18,718 nt of DNA from an uncultured Spirochaetaceae bacterium (GCA_902773215.1 CACYDQ010000217.1:1-18718); one strand, 5' to 3'; counted from the stretch's first letter, positions 1 to 10,243 are shown. The notes: generated from the letters alone by a model not told the origin. Translations and numbers: made by a program.

Positions 1-1793
<1,793 letters not shown>

Positions 1794-3005
1794 TTAGCTG
1801 GCTTTCGCCTGAATGTAGTCCATGACCCTGGCCGCCGACTCACCGACGTGCGCCCAGGCCTCTTTTCTCGCCTCGTCTATCCCGTCCTTGAGCGAATGGC
1901 TTTGTGCCGTCTGGACCGCAAGCTCCCCGATACGGGGAAAGTCCTTCTCGTCCAGCTCCACGCCGAGCTTGGGCAATACGGAGAAGGTCCACAGCTCGTG
2001 GTCAAGCCACCACGCATCATAGGGATCCTTGTTGAACACCGCAGGCTTCGCGTAGATGACGGGCTTGCCGAACACGAGCGCATAGTCAAAGATGACCCCG
2101 GAGAAATCCGTAATCATCACGTCCGCCTTGTTCAGTATGTCGAAGTTGTCGTTGTCGTAGTTCCAGCTGACATTCGGGCAGTCCTTGTATGCGGCCTCAA
2201 GCGAGTCGAGCAAGTCCTTCTCCGCAGTGAGCGACTGCGGGTGCGGGCGGATGACGACATCAAGGCCACTGGCCGCGAGCGGGTCGAGGAGCTTCCTGCC
2301 GTAGACGCTCAGGATGCCGCTCTTGCCCCATGAGGGCGCGACAAGGACGCATGTCTTTTCGTTCTGGGGACGGGGGGAAGCTGCAAGCCGCGCCCGCATG
2401 CTGTCCAGGAAGGTACAGCCGACCGTGACGAGTTCCTTCTCGTCCTGGCCACGGAGTTTCTCCAGCGCGCGCACATCTTTGCCCTGATAGTCCCCGGTCA
2501 AGAGGACAGAATCGTAGTGGTCGAGCGCGAACATGCGGTATGTGGTCAGATCCCCCGCCAGGTGGGGTATGTGGACATAGCGGGACACGTCACGGCTCCG
2601 CTTCCACTGCAGCACGCCGAGGCCGGGCGTGGTGGAAAGCACGGTGTCCGCCTTCAGGAAATTCAGCTTGGCAAAGCCCCGGTTCCCCTCGCCGATGAAT
2701 TCAGCCTTCACGTGCTCGTAAGGCGCGGACAAGGCAGGATCGTCCGGAGACTGGGTGTAGTATGTCACGTCCACGCCCCGCTTCTCAGCCTCATCGCAGA
2801 CGGGCTTGAACACGTTCCAATACCGCTTGTGGTCGCTGTAAATGACAAAGGGAATCCTGTCGCCAGCGTCCTTCTTCGCCCTTCCGCCTGTCAGTATGAA
2901 CTTGAGCTTGACGTACAAGGCCCTGACCGCAAAAACAAAAGCCGCAGCAAGTCCGATGAGCAGGGAAAAGAGCATGCTCCCTGTACCGGGGTCTATATAA
3001 AGCAT
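1794..3005 (-). CDS. TagB/TagF-like CDP-glycerol glycerophosphotransferase family protein
   Basis: A 403-residue protein. It begins MLYIDPGTGSML followed by a hydrophobic segment (about residues 8-28), a membrane anchor typical of this family. The rest is a Glyphos_transf domain: RPHPQS in the middle, and near the C-terminus the motif MITDFSGVIFDYALVFGKP, which matches the nucleotide-binding D-[FY]-S-[SG] region of TagB/TagF enzymes. Family members move glycerol-phosphate or related alditol-phosphate units from CDP-activated donors to surface polymers at the cytoplasmic membrane. It is the first gene of an operon with pntC, so the donor here could be a CMP-phosphonate instead; that is inference. 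An in-frame GTG at 3014 would add three residues, but it overlaps the predicted -10 box, so ATG 3005 is preferred. The predicted transcript has a one-base leader. Confidence 0.85.
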   Translation of the reverse strand: MLYIDPGTGSMLFSLLIGLAAAFVFAVRALYVKLKFILTGGRAKKDAGDRIPFVIYSDHKRYWNVFKPVCDEAEKRGVDVTYYTQSPDDPALSAPYEHVKAEFIGEGNRGFAKLNFLKADTVLSTTPGLGVLQWKRSRDVSRYVHIPHLAGDLTTYRMFALDHYDSVLLTGDYQGKDVRALEKLRGQDEKELVTVGCTFLDSMRARLAASPRPQNEKTCVLVAPSWGKSGILSVYGRKLLDPLAASGLDVVIRPHPQSLTAEKDLLDSLEAAYKDCPNVSWNYDNDNFDILNKADVMITDFSGVIFDYALVFGKPVIYAKPAVFNKDPYDAWWLDHELWTFSVLPKLGVELDEKDFPRIGELAVQTAQSHSLKDGIDEARKEAWAHVGESAARVMDYIQAKAS

Positions 3006-3041
3006 AACCGACACAATAGCACAATCCTAAGCTTTTTTCAA
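3006..3041 (-). promoter_or_regulatory. Predicted sigma-70-type promoter of the TagF-like/pntC operon, leaderless
   Basis: On the minus strand, TTGAAA (3041-3036), a 17-base spacer and TATTGT (3018-3013) are followed by seven bases and the ATG at 3005. The expected start of transcription is about 3006, leaving essentially no 5' leader. There is no Shine-Dalgarno at the right distance from ATG 3005. Confidence 0.6.
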
Positions 3042-3070
3042 CAGAGCCCGCCAAAAGCTTTGTTTTTTCC
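3029..3070. repeat. Pair of AAGCTTT-T-tract direct repeats between two divergent promoters (possible operator)
   Basis: AAGCTTTTTTC at 3029-3039 and AAGCTTTGTTTTTTC at 3055-3069 are near-identical direct repeats 26 bp apart. The first covers the -35 region of the leftward promoter, and the second sits just before the -35 box of the rightward one. The spacing and position would suit a regulator acting on both genes, but AT-rich repeats of this length can arise by chance. Confidence 0.3.
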
Positions 3071-3106
3071 TAGACAATATCAATAAAAACCGTTATAATA
3101 GTATTA
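3071..3106 (+). promoter_or_regulatory. Predicted sigma-70-type promoter of the ArsR-type regulator gene, leaderless
   Basis: TAGACA (3071-3076), a 17-base spacer and a perfect TATAAT (3094-3099) are followed by nine bases and ATG at 3109. Transcription should begin near 3106, giving a leader of about three bases. No purine-rich Shine-Dalgarno precedes the ATG. Confidence 0.7.
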
Positions 3107-3108
3107 CT

Positions 3109-4041
3109 ATGGGCGAATCAGAAACGACAATGGTCATTAATCCCCTTGAGGATATAAAGAAAATCAAGGCGCTTGCCTCGGAGCCACGGCTGGAGATGCT
3201 CAGGCTGACAAGGGAAAAGACCCTGAACATCAATGAGATAGCAGAGGAGCTGAAGCTTCCCCAGTCCACGGTCGCGACGCACATATCGATTCTGGAGGAC
3301 GCGGGGCTTATCTTCACCGAATCCGTGAAGGCCAAGAAGGGCAACCAGAAACTCTGCCGCCCATCATTCCGGGATATCCTGATACAGTTCCCGGAGAAGC
3401 AGGACGGGCAGAAGAACTACACGGAGATAGAGATGCCAATCGGCATTTTCACCGACTGCAAGGTGACCGCCCCCTGCGGCCTCTGCTCGGCAGAGAAGAT
3501 AATCGGCCTTCTGGACATCCCGGACTCCTTCCTGAACCCCGACCGCATGAAAGCGGGCCTGCTCTGGTGCGGGTCGGGCAGCTTTGAGTACAAGTTCCCC
3601 AACAACACGATGTACGACCCCAAGAAGCTCTCCAAGCTGGAACTGAGCATGGAGCTGTCATCGGAGACCCCGGGAACAAACGCCAACTGGCCCTCGGACA
3701 TCACCGTGTGGATAAACAAGGTGGAAATCGGAACGTGGATATCGCCCGGCGACTACGGTGACAAGCGGGGCCGCTACACCCCCCTCTGGTGGAAACTGGA
3801 AGGCTCGCAGTATGGCCTGCTCAAGCACTTCGCCGTCACCGCGGAGGGCAGCTTTGTGGACGGAGTAAAGATGTCCGATATCAAGCTGGACGACCTGAAG
3901 ATAAGCGAGCATCATTCAATCCGCGTCAAAGTCGGCGTGAAAGACAACGCCGAACATGTCGGCGGCATGAACATCTTCGGAAAGGGCTTCGGCAACTACG
4001 ACCAAGGCATCATCCTCAGGAGCTACTTCGACCAGAACTGA
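3109..4041 (+). CDS. ArsR-type winged-helix transcriptional regulator with long C-terminal domain
   Basis: 310 residues. Residues about 12-75 form a winged helix-turn-helix: IKALASEPRLEMLRL, then LNINEIAEELKLPQSTVATHI as the recognition helix region and LEDAGLIF as the start of the wing. The remaining 230 residues are not the usual small ArsR dimer domain. They contain APCGLCS near residue 121, LLWCGSG near 150, and a tryptophan-rich, beta-looking stretch (WPSDITVWINKVEIGTW, then RYTPLWWKLEG). It resembles the long predicted regulators of COG4189, whose ligand is unknown to me. ATG 3109 fits a leaderless transcript; M8 at 3130 is an alternative start but has no better ribosome site. Being divergent from the TagF-like/pntC operon, it may regulate that operon, itself or both. 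Confidence 0.8.
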   Translation: MGESETTMVINPLEDIKKIKALASEPRLEMLRLTREKTLNINEIAEELKLPQSTVATHISILEDAGLIFTESVKAKKGNQKLCRPSFRDILIQFPEKQDGQKNYTEIEMPIGIFTDCKVTAPCGLCSAEKIIGLLDIPDSFLNPDRMKAGLLWCGSGSFEYKFPNNTMYDPKKLSKLELSMELSSETPGTNANWPSDITVWINKVEIGTWISPGDYGDKRGRYTPLWWKLEGSQYGLLKHFAVTAEGSFVDGVKMSDIKLDDLKISEHHSIRVKVGVKDNAEHVGGMNIFGKGFGNYDQGIILRSYFDQN

Positions 4042-4053
4042 CGGCTTTCCGGC

Positions 4054-4377
4054 CTATTTCTCCCCCCTCGCGTCCAAGAGGGCGAGCATCCGCTTGAAGG
4101 CGGAATCCTCCTTCTTGAGCTCCCGTGAGCCGCGCGTGATGTTGCAGAGCGACATCCCGTACTTCTTGGCAATCTCCCGCTGGGTCGTCCCGGCGCGGAG
4201 CTCCTTGACCAGATGCCAGCGGTTGGAGAAGTCCTTCAGCTCAGACTTCGTAAAAAGGCAGTCAAAGAAGTCGTATATCAGCTTCTCGTCGGTAACTTCC
4301 GCCAGAAGCGAGCATATCTGCGCTATCGAATCTACGTTTTTCTCGTTCTCAAGGGTCTCGGTGTTCTTTGTACGCAT
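4054..4377 (-). CDS. TrpR-family transcriptional repressor
   Basis: 107 residues, about the length of E. coli TrpR. The signature lies at residues 53-88: RWHLVKELRAGTTQREIAKK, then MSLCNITRGSRELKKE, which aligns with TrpR's VRIVEELLRGE...SQREL and IATITRGSNSLK. The helix-turn-helix is at about 63-86. In E. coli TrpR the corresponding ITRG arginine and the arginine in the preceding helix contact tryptophan; both have counterparts here, so tryptophan as co-repressor is plausible but unproven. Residues after ITRGS differ (REL for NSL). The start codon lies two bases after the stop of the upstream oxidoreductase gene, whose last codons contain a purine-rich GAGGAG, so translation is probably coupled. 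No tryptophan biosynthesis genes are in the window. It ends 12 bases from the convergent ArsR-type gene, with no clear terminator between. Confidence 0.82.
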   Translation of the reverse strand: MRTKNTETLENEKNVDSIAQICSLLAEVTDEKLIYDFFDCLFTKSELKDFSNRWHLVKELRAGTTQREIAKKYGMSLCNITRGSRELKKEDSAFKRMLALLDARGEK

Positions 4378-4379
4378 GG

Positions 4380-5930
4380 CTACTTCTTCTCCTCGTGATA
4401 CTCTTTCTCCGTGTTGACCTGCCAGACGTTGCTGTGGTCGCCTACACCTCCGATGATGTCCTTGACGGCCTCAAACGACGTGCACATCGAATGGTCTATG
4501 TTGTTGTAGCGGTGCTGACCGTTGCGGCCGACGCAGAAGAGGTTTCCGATTCCGTTCAGGTAGGAGACCAGCTCGTCCATGCGGGAATAAGTGTCAAAGT
4601 AGGCCGGATAGGCTTTTTTCACCCTCTCCACGTGGAAGTCCAGCACGTCCTCCGACTTGTCTATGAGCTTCATCGTGACCATCTCGCCGATTCCCTTGCG
4701 GGCGAAGTCCTCGTCGCTCATGGACCACATCGCATCGCCCTCGTTGCAGAAATACTCAAGCCCGATCCAGACCGTATGCTCCAAATCCTTGACCAGATAG
4801 GGCGACCAGTTGTTGTAAATCTGGAAGCGGCCCATGTCCACGCTCCTGTCGTGCACGTAGACCCAGTCGTCGGGAACAATGTCAGAGACGGTCTTGAGCT
4901 TGGTCTTGTTCTTCAGGTTCAGGCGGGGTACAAGCACACCCACTGTCATGTAGTCACGGTAGGGAAGGCCCTCCGCGATGGCGGCAATGTCCTCCGGCAC
5001 GCCGTTCATGCCGCCGACGAGGTCTTTCACCGGCATGGAGGAGATGATGTAGTCTCCGGCCACCTCATGCTCCGATCCGTCCTTGACGTACGTCAGGCCG
5101 GTCATGCGGTTACCGTCCTTTTTCAGCGAGACGACCTTGGCCCCCATGAGAATCCTGCCGCCAAGCTTCTCGATTTCGGAGGCAGTCACCTCCCACAGCT
5201 GGCCCGGCCCCAATTTGGGGTAGCTGAATTCTTCTATTAAAGATGTCTCGACCTTACGCTTCTTGCCCGAGAATATCTTGGAGACAGCGTTGGCAAGGAC
5301 AGCCATGATCGAGAGCCCCTTGACCCTCTGCGCCCCCCAGGAAGGGTCTATCTGGGAAGGATGCCTGCCCCAGAGATTCTCCGTGTAACGCTCAAAGAAC
5401 ATCGAATAGAGCTTTTTCCCAAAGCGGTTTATATAGAAGTCTTCCAGCGAGTTTTCTTTCCTCTTAAAGAGGCACGCCTTTATGTAGCTGAAGCCGACGA
5501 CAATCGTCGTCCCAAGGCCCATGTTGACGAAAGTCTCAGGCTTGAGGGAGATGGGGTAATCAAAGAACTTCTGGTTGAAGAAGATTCGGGAAACCCTTCC
5601 TCTGCGGAGCATGACGCGGTCGCCCTGCTCCGGGTCAGGGCCGCCGTTCTTGAGTGTCACGTTCCTGCCCAGCATGATGTCGTCCTTGGACGGCGCTCCC
5701 TGCTGTGGCAGCATTTTCTCCCACCATTCGTTCACTTCCGGTACCTTGGAGAAGAAGCGGTGCCCCCCCATGTCCATCCTGTTGCCCTTATATTCCACCG
5801 TGCGGGAGATGCCTCCCAGCTGATTCGTTTCCTCGAAGACCGTGACCCTGTAATCCTGTCCTTTCGTAAGCAGCTCATATGCCGCCGTAAGCCCTGCGGG
5901 GCCGGCCCCTATAACCAAAACATCTTTCAT
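4380..5930 (-). CDS. FAD-dependent oxidoreductase, UDP-galactopyranose-mutase / protoporphyrinogen-oxidase-like
   Basis: 516 residues from ATG 5930. The N-terminus is a textbook dinucleotide-binding fold, MKDVLVIGAGPAGLTAAYEL, with an acidic residue ending strand 2 (VTVFEE), followed by LGGISRTVEYKGNRMDMGGH. The C-terminal FAD contact region reads LFCVGRNGQHRYNNIDHS. Similar proteins are annotated as NAD(P)/FAD-dependent amine oxidase-like, and many sit in cell-surface polysaccharide loci; the substrate of this one is not evident. Twelve further residues could be read from 5966, but that start overlaps the -35 box and precedes the Rossmann motif unusually far, so 5930 is chosen. It heads an operon with the TrpR-type gene. 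The predicted mRNA has a one-base leader and no Shine-Dalgarno. Confidence 0.8.
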   Translation of the reverse strand: MKDVLVIGAGPAGLTAAYELLTKGQDYRVTVFEETNQLGGISRTVEYKGNRMDMGGHRFFSKVPEVNEWWEKMLPQQGAPSKDDIMLGRNVTLKNGGPDPEQGDRVMLRRGRVSRIFFNQKFFDYPISLKPETFVNMGLGTTIVVGFSYIKACLFKRKENSLEDFYINRFGKKLYSMFFERYTENLWGRHPSQIDPSWGAQRVKGLSIMAVLANAVSKIFSGKKRKVETSLIEEFSYPKLGPGQLWEVTASEIEKLGGRILMGAKVVSLKKDGNRMTGLTYVKDGSEHEVAGDYIISSMPVKDLVGGMNGVPEDIAAIAEGLPYRDYMTVGVLVPRLNLKNKTKLKTVSDIVPDDWVYVHDRSVDMGRFQIYNNWSPYLVKDLEHTVWIGLEYFCNEGDAMWSMSDEDFARKGIGEMVTMKLIDKSEDVLDFHVERVKKAYPAYFDTYSRMDELVSYLNGIGNLFCVGRNGQHRYNNIDHSMCTSFEAVKDIIGGVGDHSNVWQVNTEKEYHEEKK

Positions 5931-5966
5931 AGAAACAAGATTAGCATAAAGAAGTATGGTTTGCAA
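5931..5966 (-). promoter_or_regulatory. Predicted sigma-70-type promoter of the oxidoreductase/TrpR operon, leaderless
   Basis: Minus strand: TTGCAA (5966-5961), a 17-base spacer, TAATCT (5943-5938), seven bases, then ATG 5930. The start of transcription is expected at about 5931. No Shine-Dalgarno can be seen. Confidence 0.55.
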
Positions 5967-6012
5967 GTTATGCCAACTTCAATATTGCATTTTTTAGGAA
6001 TCCGTTGTATCC

Positions 6013-6040
6013 TATACTATAACTGGCACATTTTCAGGGG
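6013..6040 (+). promoter_or_regulatory. Probable -10 region and Shine-Dalgarno of the phosphofructokinase gene
   Basis: Two overlapping -10-like hexamers, TATACT (6013-6018) and TATAAC (6018-6023), lie upstream of a clear AGGGG Shine-Dalgarno (6036-6040), which is six bases before ATG 6047. No convincing -35 box is found at 16-18 bases upstream. Confidence 0.45.
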
Positions 6041-6046
6041 TTTTAT

Positions 6047-7474
6047 ATGAGCAAGATGAAATATGATTTCACGGTGGAGAATCTGGGAGAATGCAAAATC
6101 CACTCCCCGATTGAGCTTTCTTTGGAACACGGCACTTTCCGCGCCGCCTACGTCAAAGACACATCAGCAGTCCGCTACCATGTCAACGTCTTCGCAGACG
6201 ATGAGGCCGTCCCGGACGACAAGACAAACCTTATGGAGAAAGCGGGCCCCCGCGAGTACATCTACTTCAACCCGCAGCACGTCACGGCGGGAATCTGCAC
6301 CTGCGGCGGTCTCTGCCCCGGACTCAACGACGTCATCCGCGCCATCGTCCGCTGCCTCTGGAACCGCTACGGGGTCAGGAGAATCAAAGGAATCAAGTTC
6401 GGATACAAGGGCCTTGCCCATGACACGACCTTCCGTGCCATCGACCTGAACCCGGACATCGTGGACTCCATCCACCGCATTGGAGGAACCTTCCTCGGCA
6501 CCTCACGCGGAGGCGGCGACAAGGTCAAGGAAATCGTCGATTCCATCGAGCAGCTGGGAATCAACCAGATGTACATCATCGGCGGAGACGGAACCCAGCG
6601 CGGAGCCTTGGACATAGCGAACGAAATCGGCTCAAGGGGGCTCAAGGTTGCGGTCATCGGAATTCCCAAAACCGTGGACAACGACCTCCAGTTCATCGAC
6701 CGGTCATTCGGATTCGAGACCGCCGTCCAGAGGGCAACTCAGGCCGTCAACGCCGTGCACATGGAAGCCCACTCACAGATAAACGGCATCGGAATCGTCA
6801 AACTGATGGGCCGTGAGTCCGGCTTCATCGCGACGGCGACAGCCCTCGCCAGCCACGAGGCAAACTTCTGCCTCATCCCGGAAGTCCCCTTCGACATGGA
6901 CGGCCCCAACGGACTCCTTACCCACTTGGAGAAGAGGCTGGAAAGCCGCCACCATGCGGTCATCATCGTCGCGGAGGGCGCAGGCCAGGAGCTCCTCACG
7001 TCCACCAACCAGACCGACGCGTCCGGCAACAAGAAGCTCGCAGACATAGGCATCTATGTCCGAGACAAGATTACCGAGCACTTCGCCAACAAGAAGATTC
7101 ACATCAACGTCAAGTATATTGACCCGAGCTATGAGGTCAGGGCCGCAGTCACGACCGCAAATGACTCCCTCTACTGCGAGAGGCTCGGCAACAACGCCGT
7201 CCATGCCGCAATGGCGGGCAAGACAAAGATTGTCATCGGCCTCGTGCACGACAAGTACGTCCACATCCCGATTTCCATGGCGACGCTCAAGCGCAACATC
7301 GTCGATCCCGAGAGCTCCCTGTGGAGGGACTGTCTGGACGCGACCCTGCAGCCGGTCTACATGGTCAACAACATGACGACCGTCATCGAGAAGCTCAGCT
7401 CCGCGCAGGAGGAGGCCGACAAGAAGGCCCTCGTCCGCCTGGAGAAAGTCACCCAGATGCCACGGAACTCATAG
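6047..7474 (+). CDS. 6-phosphofructokinase, predicted ATP-dependent (spirochaete/trypanosome-like long form)
   Basis: 475 residues. The enzyme phosphorylates fructose 6-phosphate in glycolysis. Visible motifs are [12 protein letters not shown] (about 87-98), GGDGTQRGA (179-187), PKTVDNDL (207-214) and LMGRESGF (253-260). Gly182, in the position that is Asp in pyrophosphate-dependent enzymes, points to ATP as donor. Lys208 is shared with both PPi enzymes and the long ATP enzymes of plants and trypanosomes. The overall motif pattern resembles trypanosomal ATP-PFK, whereas many spirochaete PFKs are annotated as PPi-dependent, so donor use needs an assay. The start is fixed by the AGGGG site. The gene is followed after nine bases by the indolepyruvate oxidoreductase subunit, so they probably share a transcript. 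Confidence 0.9.
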   Translation: MSKMKYDFTVENLGECKIHSPIELSLEHGTFRAAYVKDTSAVRYHVNVFADDEAVPDDKTNLMEKAGPREYIYFNPQHVTAGICTCGGLCPGLNDVIRAIVRCLWNRYGVRRIKGIKFGYKGLAHDTTFRAIDLNPDIVDSIHRIGGTFLGTSRGGGDKVKEIVDSIEQLGINQMYIIGGDGTQRGALDIANEIGSRGLKVAVIGIPKTVDNDLQFIDRSFGFETAVQRATQAVNAVHMEAHSQINGIGIVKLMGRESGFIATATALASHEANFCLIPEVPFDMDGPNGLLTHLEKRLESRHHAVIIVAEGAGQELLTSTNQTDASGNKKLADIGIYVRDKITEHFANKKIHINVKYIDPSYEVRAAVTTANDSLYCERLGNNAVHAAMAGKTKIVIGLVHDKYVHIPISMATLKRNIVDPESSLWRDCLDATLQPVYMVNNMTTVIEKLSSAQEEADKKALVRLEKVTQMPRNS

Positions 7475-7483
7475 GCCCTCGTG

Positions 7484-8056
7484 ATGGTAACGAACGTCAT
7501 GATAGTCGGCGTGGGGGGACAGGGCTCCCTCCTCGCCAGCAAGCTTCTGGGCAATGTCGTCCTCAAGAAAGGCTTCGACGTGAAAGTCAGCGAGGTTCAC
7601 GGGATGAGCCAGCGTGGCGGAAGCGTCGTCACCTACGTGCGCTGGGGAGACAAGGTCTCTTCCCCCATAATCGACAAGGGGGAAGCAGACTACATCATCT
7701 CCTTCGAGCTGCTTGAGGCGGCCCGCTACATCGGTTACCTCAAGAAAGGGGGAACGGTCATAGTCAACAGCCAGCGTCTGGATCCCATGCCCGTCCTGAC
7801 CGGGGCGGCAGAGTATCCGGAAGGCCTTGAGGACAAGATGCGGGAAGCCGGGGCGAACGTCGACGAGATGGACGCGCTCTCCATCGCAATGCAGGCCGGA
7901 TCGGCAAAATCCGCCAACATCGCGCTGATGGGACGTTTTTCCAAATACTATAAGGATATCTCAGAGGAAGAGTGGCTTTCCGCCCTCGCCGACTGTGTCA
8001 AGCCCCAGTTTCTGGAGCTCAACAAGAAGGCCTTCGCCATGGGAAGAAGCAACTAA
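7484..8056 (+). CDS. iorB: Indolepyruvate ferredoxin oxidoreductase beta subunit (2-oxoacid oxidoreductase gamma-domain)
   Basis: 190 residues. It opens MVTNVMIVGVGGQGSLLASKLLG, the glycine-rich start of the POR gamma domain found in IorB, and continues with VSEVHGMSQRGGSVVTYVRWG, also typical. IorB pairs with the larger thiamine-diphosphate subunit IorA to oxidise aryl-2-oxoacids to aryl-CoA with reduction of ferredoxin. No iorA lies next to it: phosphofructokinase is immediately upstream and a convergent chemoreceptor gene downstream. GTG at 7481 would add one residue; no strong Shine-Dalgarno distinguishes the two starts. Other two-oxoacid oxidoreductase gamma subunits share the motif, so the substrate assignment is moderately firm. 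Confidence 0.78.
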   Translation: MVTNVMIVGVGGQGSLLASKLLGNVVLKKGFDVKVSEVHGMSQRGGSVVTYVRWGDKVSSPIIDKGEADYIISFELLEAARYIGYLKKGGTVIVNSQRLDPMPVLTGAAEYPEGLEDKMREAGANVDEMDALSIAMQAGSAKSANIALMGRFSKYYKDISEEEWLSALADCVKPQFLELNKKAFAMGRSN

Positions 8057-8068
8057 CCTTCCAGCGGC

Positions 8069-8105
8069 AAAAAAAAAGAAAGCCTCCCAAACGGGTGGCT
8101 TTCTT
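8069..8105 (-). terminator. Rho-independent terminator between iorB and the chemoreceptor gene
   Basis: Stem AAGAAAGCC (8076-8084) with GGCTTTCTT (8097-8105), continued by CCC/GGG (8086-8088 with 8093-8095) around an AAAC loop. On the minus strand it is followed by a run of nine T (8077-8069), so it mainly ends the chemoreceptor transcript. The weaker TTTCTT on the other side may let it also stop iorB transcripts. Confidence 0.85.
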
Positions 8106-8127
8106 CATACAGCAATCGCTGCGCTTA

Positions 8128-10209
8128 TCATGTCTCAAAGCTGTCTATCTGCGTACCGATGCGGTAGATAGAGCCGGAGACCGAAGTCGCAATGTTCAGG
8201 AGGTCATCGTCAGAAGTCTCAAGCTGCTTGACGTAGCCTTCCATCTGGTTAATGTGACTCTGCACGGACTCAGATGACTGCTTCAGGCTCGTAACGTCAT
8301 TGATGATATCCTTTCTGGCCCCATCCACGTCCTCGGATGCATTCTTGACCTGGGTCGTCGCCTGATTCATCGCGCTCAGGGCCTGGCCAATCTGCTTGGA
8401 ACCGGCAGCTTGCTCGTCCATCGCATACTTGATTTCACGCACCATGTCGCCGGTCGCATTGATTTTGTCCATGACGGCCACGAAGGACTTGTCTGCCAAG
8501 TCGGACGATGCGACGACGGAAGAAATGGATGAGAGGATGCCCTTGAGCTGCTGACCGATTTTCTTGGACTGGGCCGACGAGTTCTCGGAGAGCTTCCTGA
8601 TTTCGTCGGCGACGACCGCGAATCCCTGTCCCGCCTCGCCTGCATGAGCCGCCTCAATCGCGGCGTTCATCGCGAGGAGGTTCGTCTGGTTGGCGATGGA
8701 GGAGATGACGCTGTTCGCTTCATTGAGCATTTTGGACTGCTCCTCAATCTGCTGAATCTGCACGTTGACCTTGCGCTGCTGCTCGATTCCACTGTCAACC
8801 CCACCACGGAGATTACCGAACTCGCTCGCCATGTGCTGGATGGAGTTGCTGACGGACTGGATGCTGCTTATCATCTCGGTGACCGCGCTGGAAGCCTGCT
8901 CCACGCTCTCGTCCTGGTTCCGGAGGAGCTCGCGGAGCCCGTTCACGGACTCGGAGATGCGGTCCACGGCGGAGACGGTGCTTCCAACCTTATCATGCTG
9001 TATGCCGACCTCATCCTCTACCCTCTTGATACCGGAGAGCATGTCGGTAAGGGAGTCAGCGTTTTTCTGGACCAAATTGCTCAGCTGGTCACCATAGCCC
9101 CGCAAATCATTCTTGGATTTCTTGAGGTCAGATATGATTTCCTGCAGTTTGGCGACGAAAGAATTGAAGCCGCCTACGACCATACCGAGCTCATCCTGTG
9201 CGCCGGCACTGTCCAAGCGGCGGGTAAGGTCAGCATGCCCCTTGGAAATCTCATTCATGGAACCACCGACCACCTGAAGAGGCTTTATGGCGGACTTGAT
9301 GACGAGGATACCGATTACGACCGCCACTAGCAGGGCAATAACGCAGATAGCTATCATGCTGCCAAGCAACTCACCAACCCCGCTGTAGAAATCGCTGTAG
9401 GGAGCAACGCAGACGACGGTCCAGGAACAGCCGTCGACAGGCTGGTAGGCGACGGACATCTTCTTGCCCAAATTCTCATCGTAGTAAACGGCAGTACCGG
9501 TCTGCCCGCCCAGTATGTCAGAAACAATCGGGCTGAAGCCCTTCGATGCCTCATCGACGAGCTTGACCGCGGCCTTGACCTTCTCTATGTCCTCGCTGGC
9601 GATTATGGCCCCGGTCTTCCTGTCCACGACATAGGGATGGGACTTCTCACCGACCAAGATCCCCAGAACAGTGCGGCAGAGAGCCTCGCTGTCCACGACG
9701 GAGGCAATGACGCCCATAATGCTGCCTTCCTCGCTCAGGATCGGCATGCCATAGTAGGTACAGACATGGCCGTTCACCTTGCTGTAGCCCGGTTCCTGTA
9801 TGTAATACTTGCCTTTCAGCGCATTGGAGATGTAAGCGCGCTCGTGAAGGTCGCTCCACTTTCCCGTCGTCGCATAGCCAATCCCCTCGGCATTGTAGAT
9901 TCCCATGCCGAGATAACCGGACTCCCCCTTGACGGCGGAGTTCACCAGCTCCCATTTGTCGTACAAATCCACGTCCGGGTCACGTATGATTGAAAGTTTG
10001 GACATCGCAGTCAGCATTTTGACCTCGCGGTCGTTTATGTTGAATATGTCCGACGCAGTCGCGTGGGCCAAGTCCTTGTTGCCCGTCTCTACGGCCTCCG
10101 TAAGCTCGCTGCTAGCCTTCTTGTAGGAGAAGAAAACGACCACAAGGCAGGTGAGCACAATCATGAGCGACTGGGCTGCTGCTATCTTTGTCTTTATTCC
10201 GAGAACCAC
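8128..10209 (-). CDS. Methyl-accepting chemotaxis protein with periplasmic dCache sensor domain
   Basis: 693 residues from GTG 10209. Order: short cytoplasmic start, transmembrane helix (about 9-29), extracytoplasmic dCache domain (about 35-275, with [20 protein letters not shown] inside), second membrane helix (about 282-304), HAMP linker, then a long coiled-coil signalling domain whose hairpin tip reads [22 protein letters not shown] in segments near 530-551. There is no C-terminal CheR-binding pentapeptide (end is [10 protein letters not shown]). An upstream in-frame TTG at 10236 was rejected because AGGAGG (10219-10224) sits nine bases before the GTG. The gene is monocistronic, with its own flagellar-type promoter and terminator. 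The ligand cannot be read from sequence. Confidence 0.93.
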   Translation of the reverse strand: MVLGIKTKIAAAQSLMIVLTCLVVVFFSYKKASSELTEAVETGNKDLAHATASDIFNINDREVKMLTAMSKLSIIRDPDVDLYDKWELVNSAVKGESGYLGMGIYNAEGIGYATTGKWSDLHERAYISNALKGKYYIQEPGYSKVNGHVCTYYGMPILSEEGSIMGVIASVVDSEALCRTVLGILVGEKSHPYVVDRKTGAIIASEDIEKVKAAVKLVDEASKGFSPIVSDILGGQTGTAVYYDENLGKKMSVAYQPVDGCSWTVVCVAPYSDFYSGVGELLGSMIAICVIALLVAVVIGILVIKSAIKPLQVVGGSMNEISKGHADLTRRLDSAGAQDELGMVVGGFNSFVAKLQEIISDLKKSKNDLRGYGDQLSNLVQKNADSLTDMLSGIKRVEDEVGIQHDKVGSTVSAVDRISESVNGLRELLRNQDESVEQASSAVTEMISSIQSVSNSIQHMASEFGNLRGGVDSGIEQQRKVNVQIQQIEEQSKMLNEANSVISSIANQTNLLAMNAAIEAAHAGEAGQGFAVVADEIRKLSENSSAQSKKIGQQLKGILSSISSVVASSDLADKSFVAVMDKINATGDMVREIKYAMDEQAAGSKQIGQALSAMNQATTQVKNASEDVDGARKDIINDVTSLKQSSESVQSHINQMEGYVKQLETSDDDLLNIATSVSGSIYRIGTQIDSFET

Positions 10210-10243
10210 GGCTGGAGACCTCCTGAGTTTAGCCAATTATATT

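Noticed and set aside
3006..3014. GTG 3014 as start of the TagF-like gene
   Set aside because: It overlaps the predicted -10 box, and the family's usual N-terminus begins MLYIDPGTGS at ATG 3005.
4039..4056. Terminator between the convergent ArsR-type and TrpR-type genes
   Set aside because: Only 12 bases separate the stops, and the sole inverted repeat (GGC/GCC) is too short.
5985..6018. TTGCAT (5985-5990) as -35 of the phosphofructokinase promoter
   Set aside because: The distance to TATACT is 22 bases, too long for a normal promoter.
10210..10236. TTG 10236 as start of the chemoreceptor
   Set aside because: AGGAGG lies inside this extension, nine bases before GTG 10209, which is the proper start.
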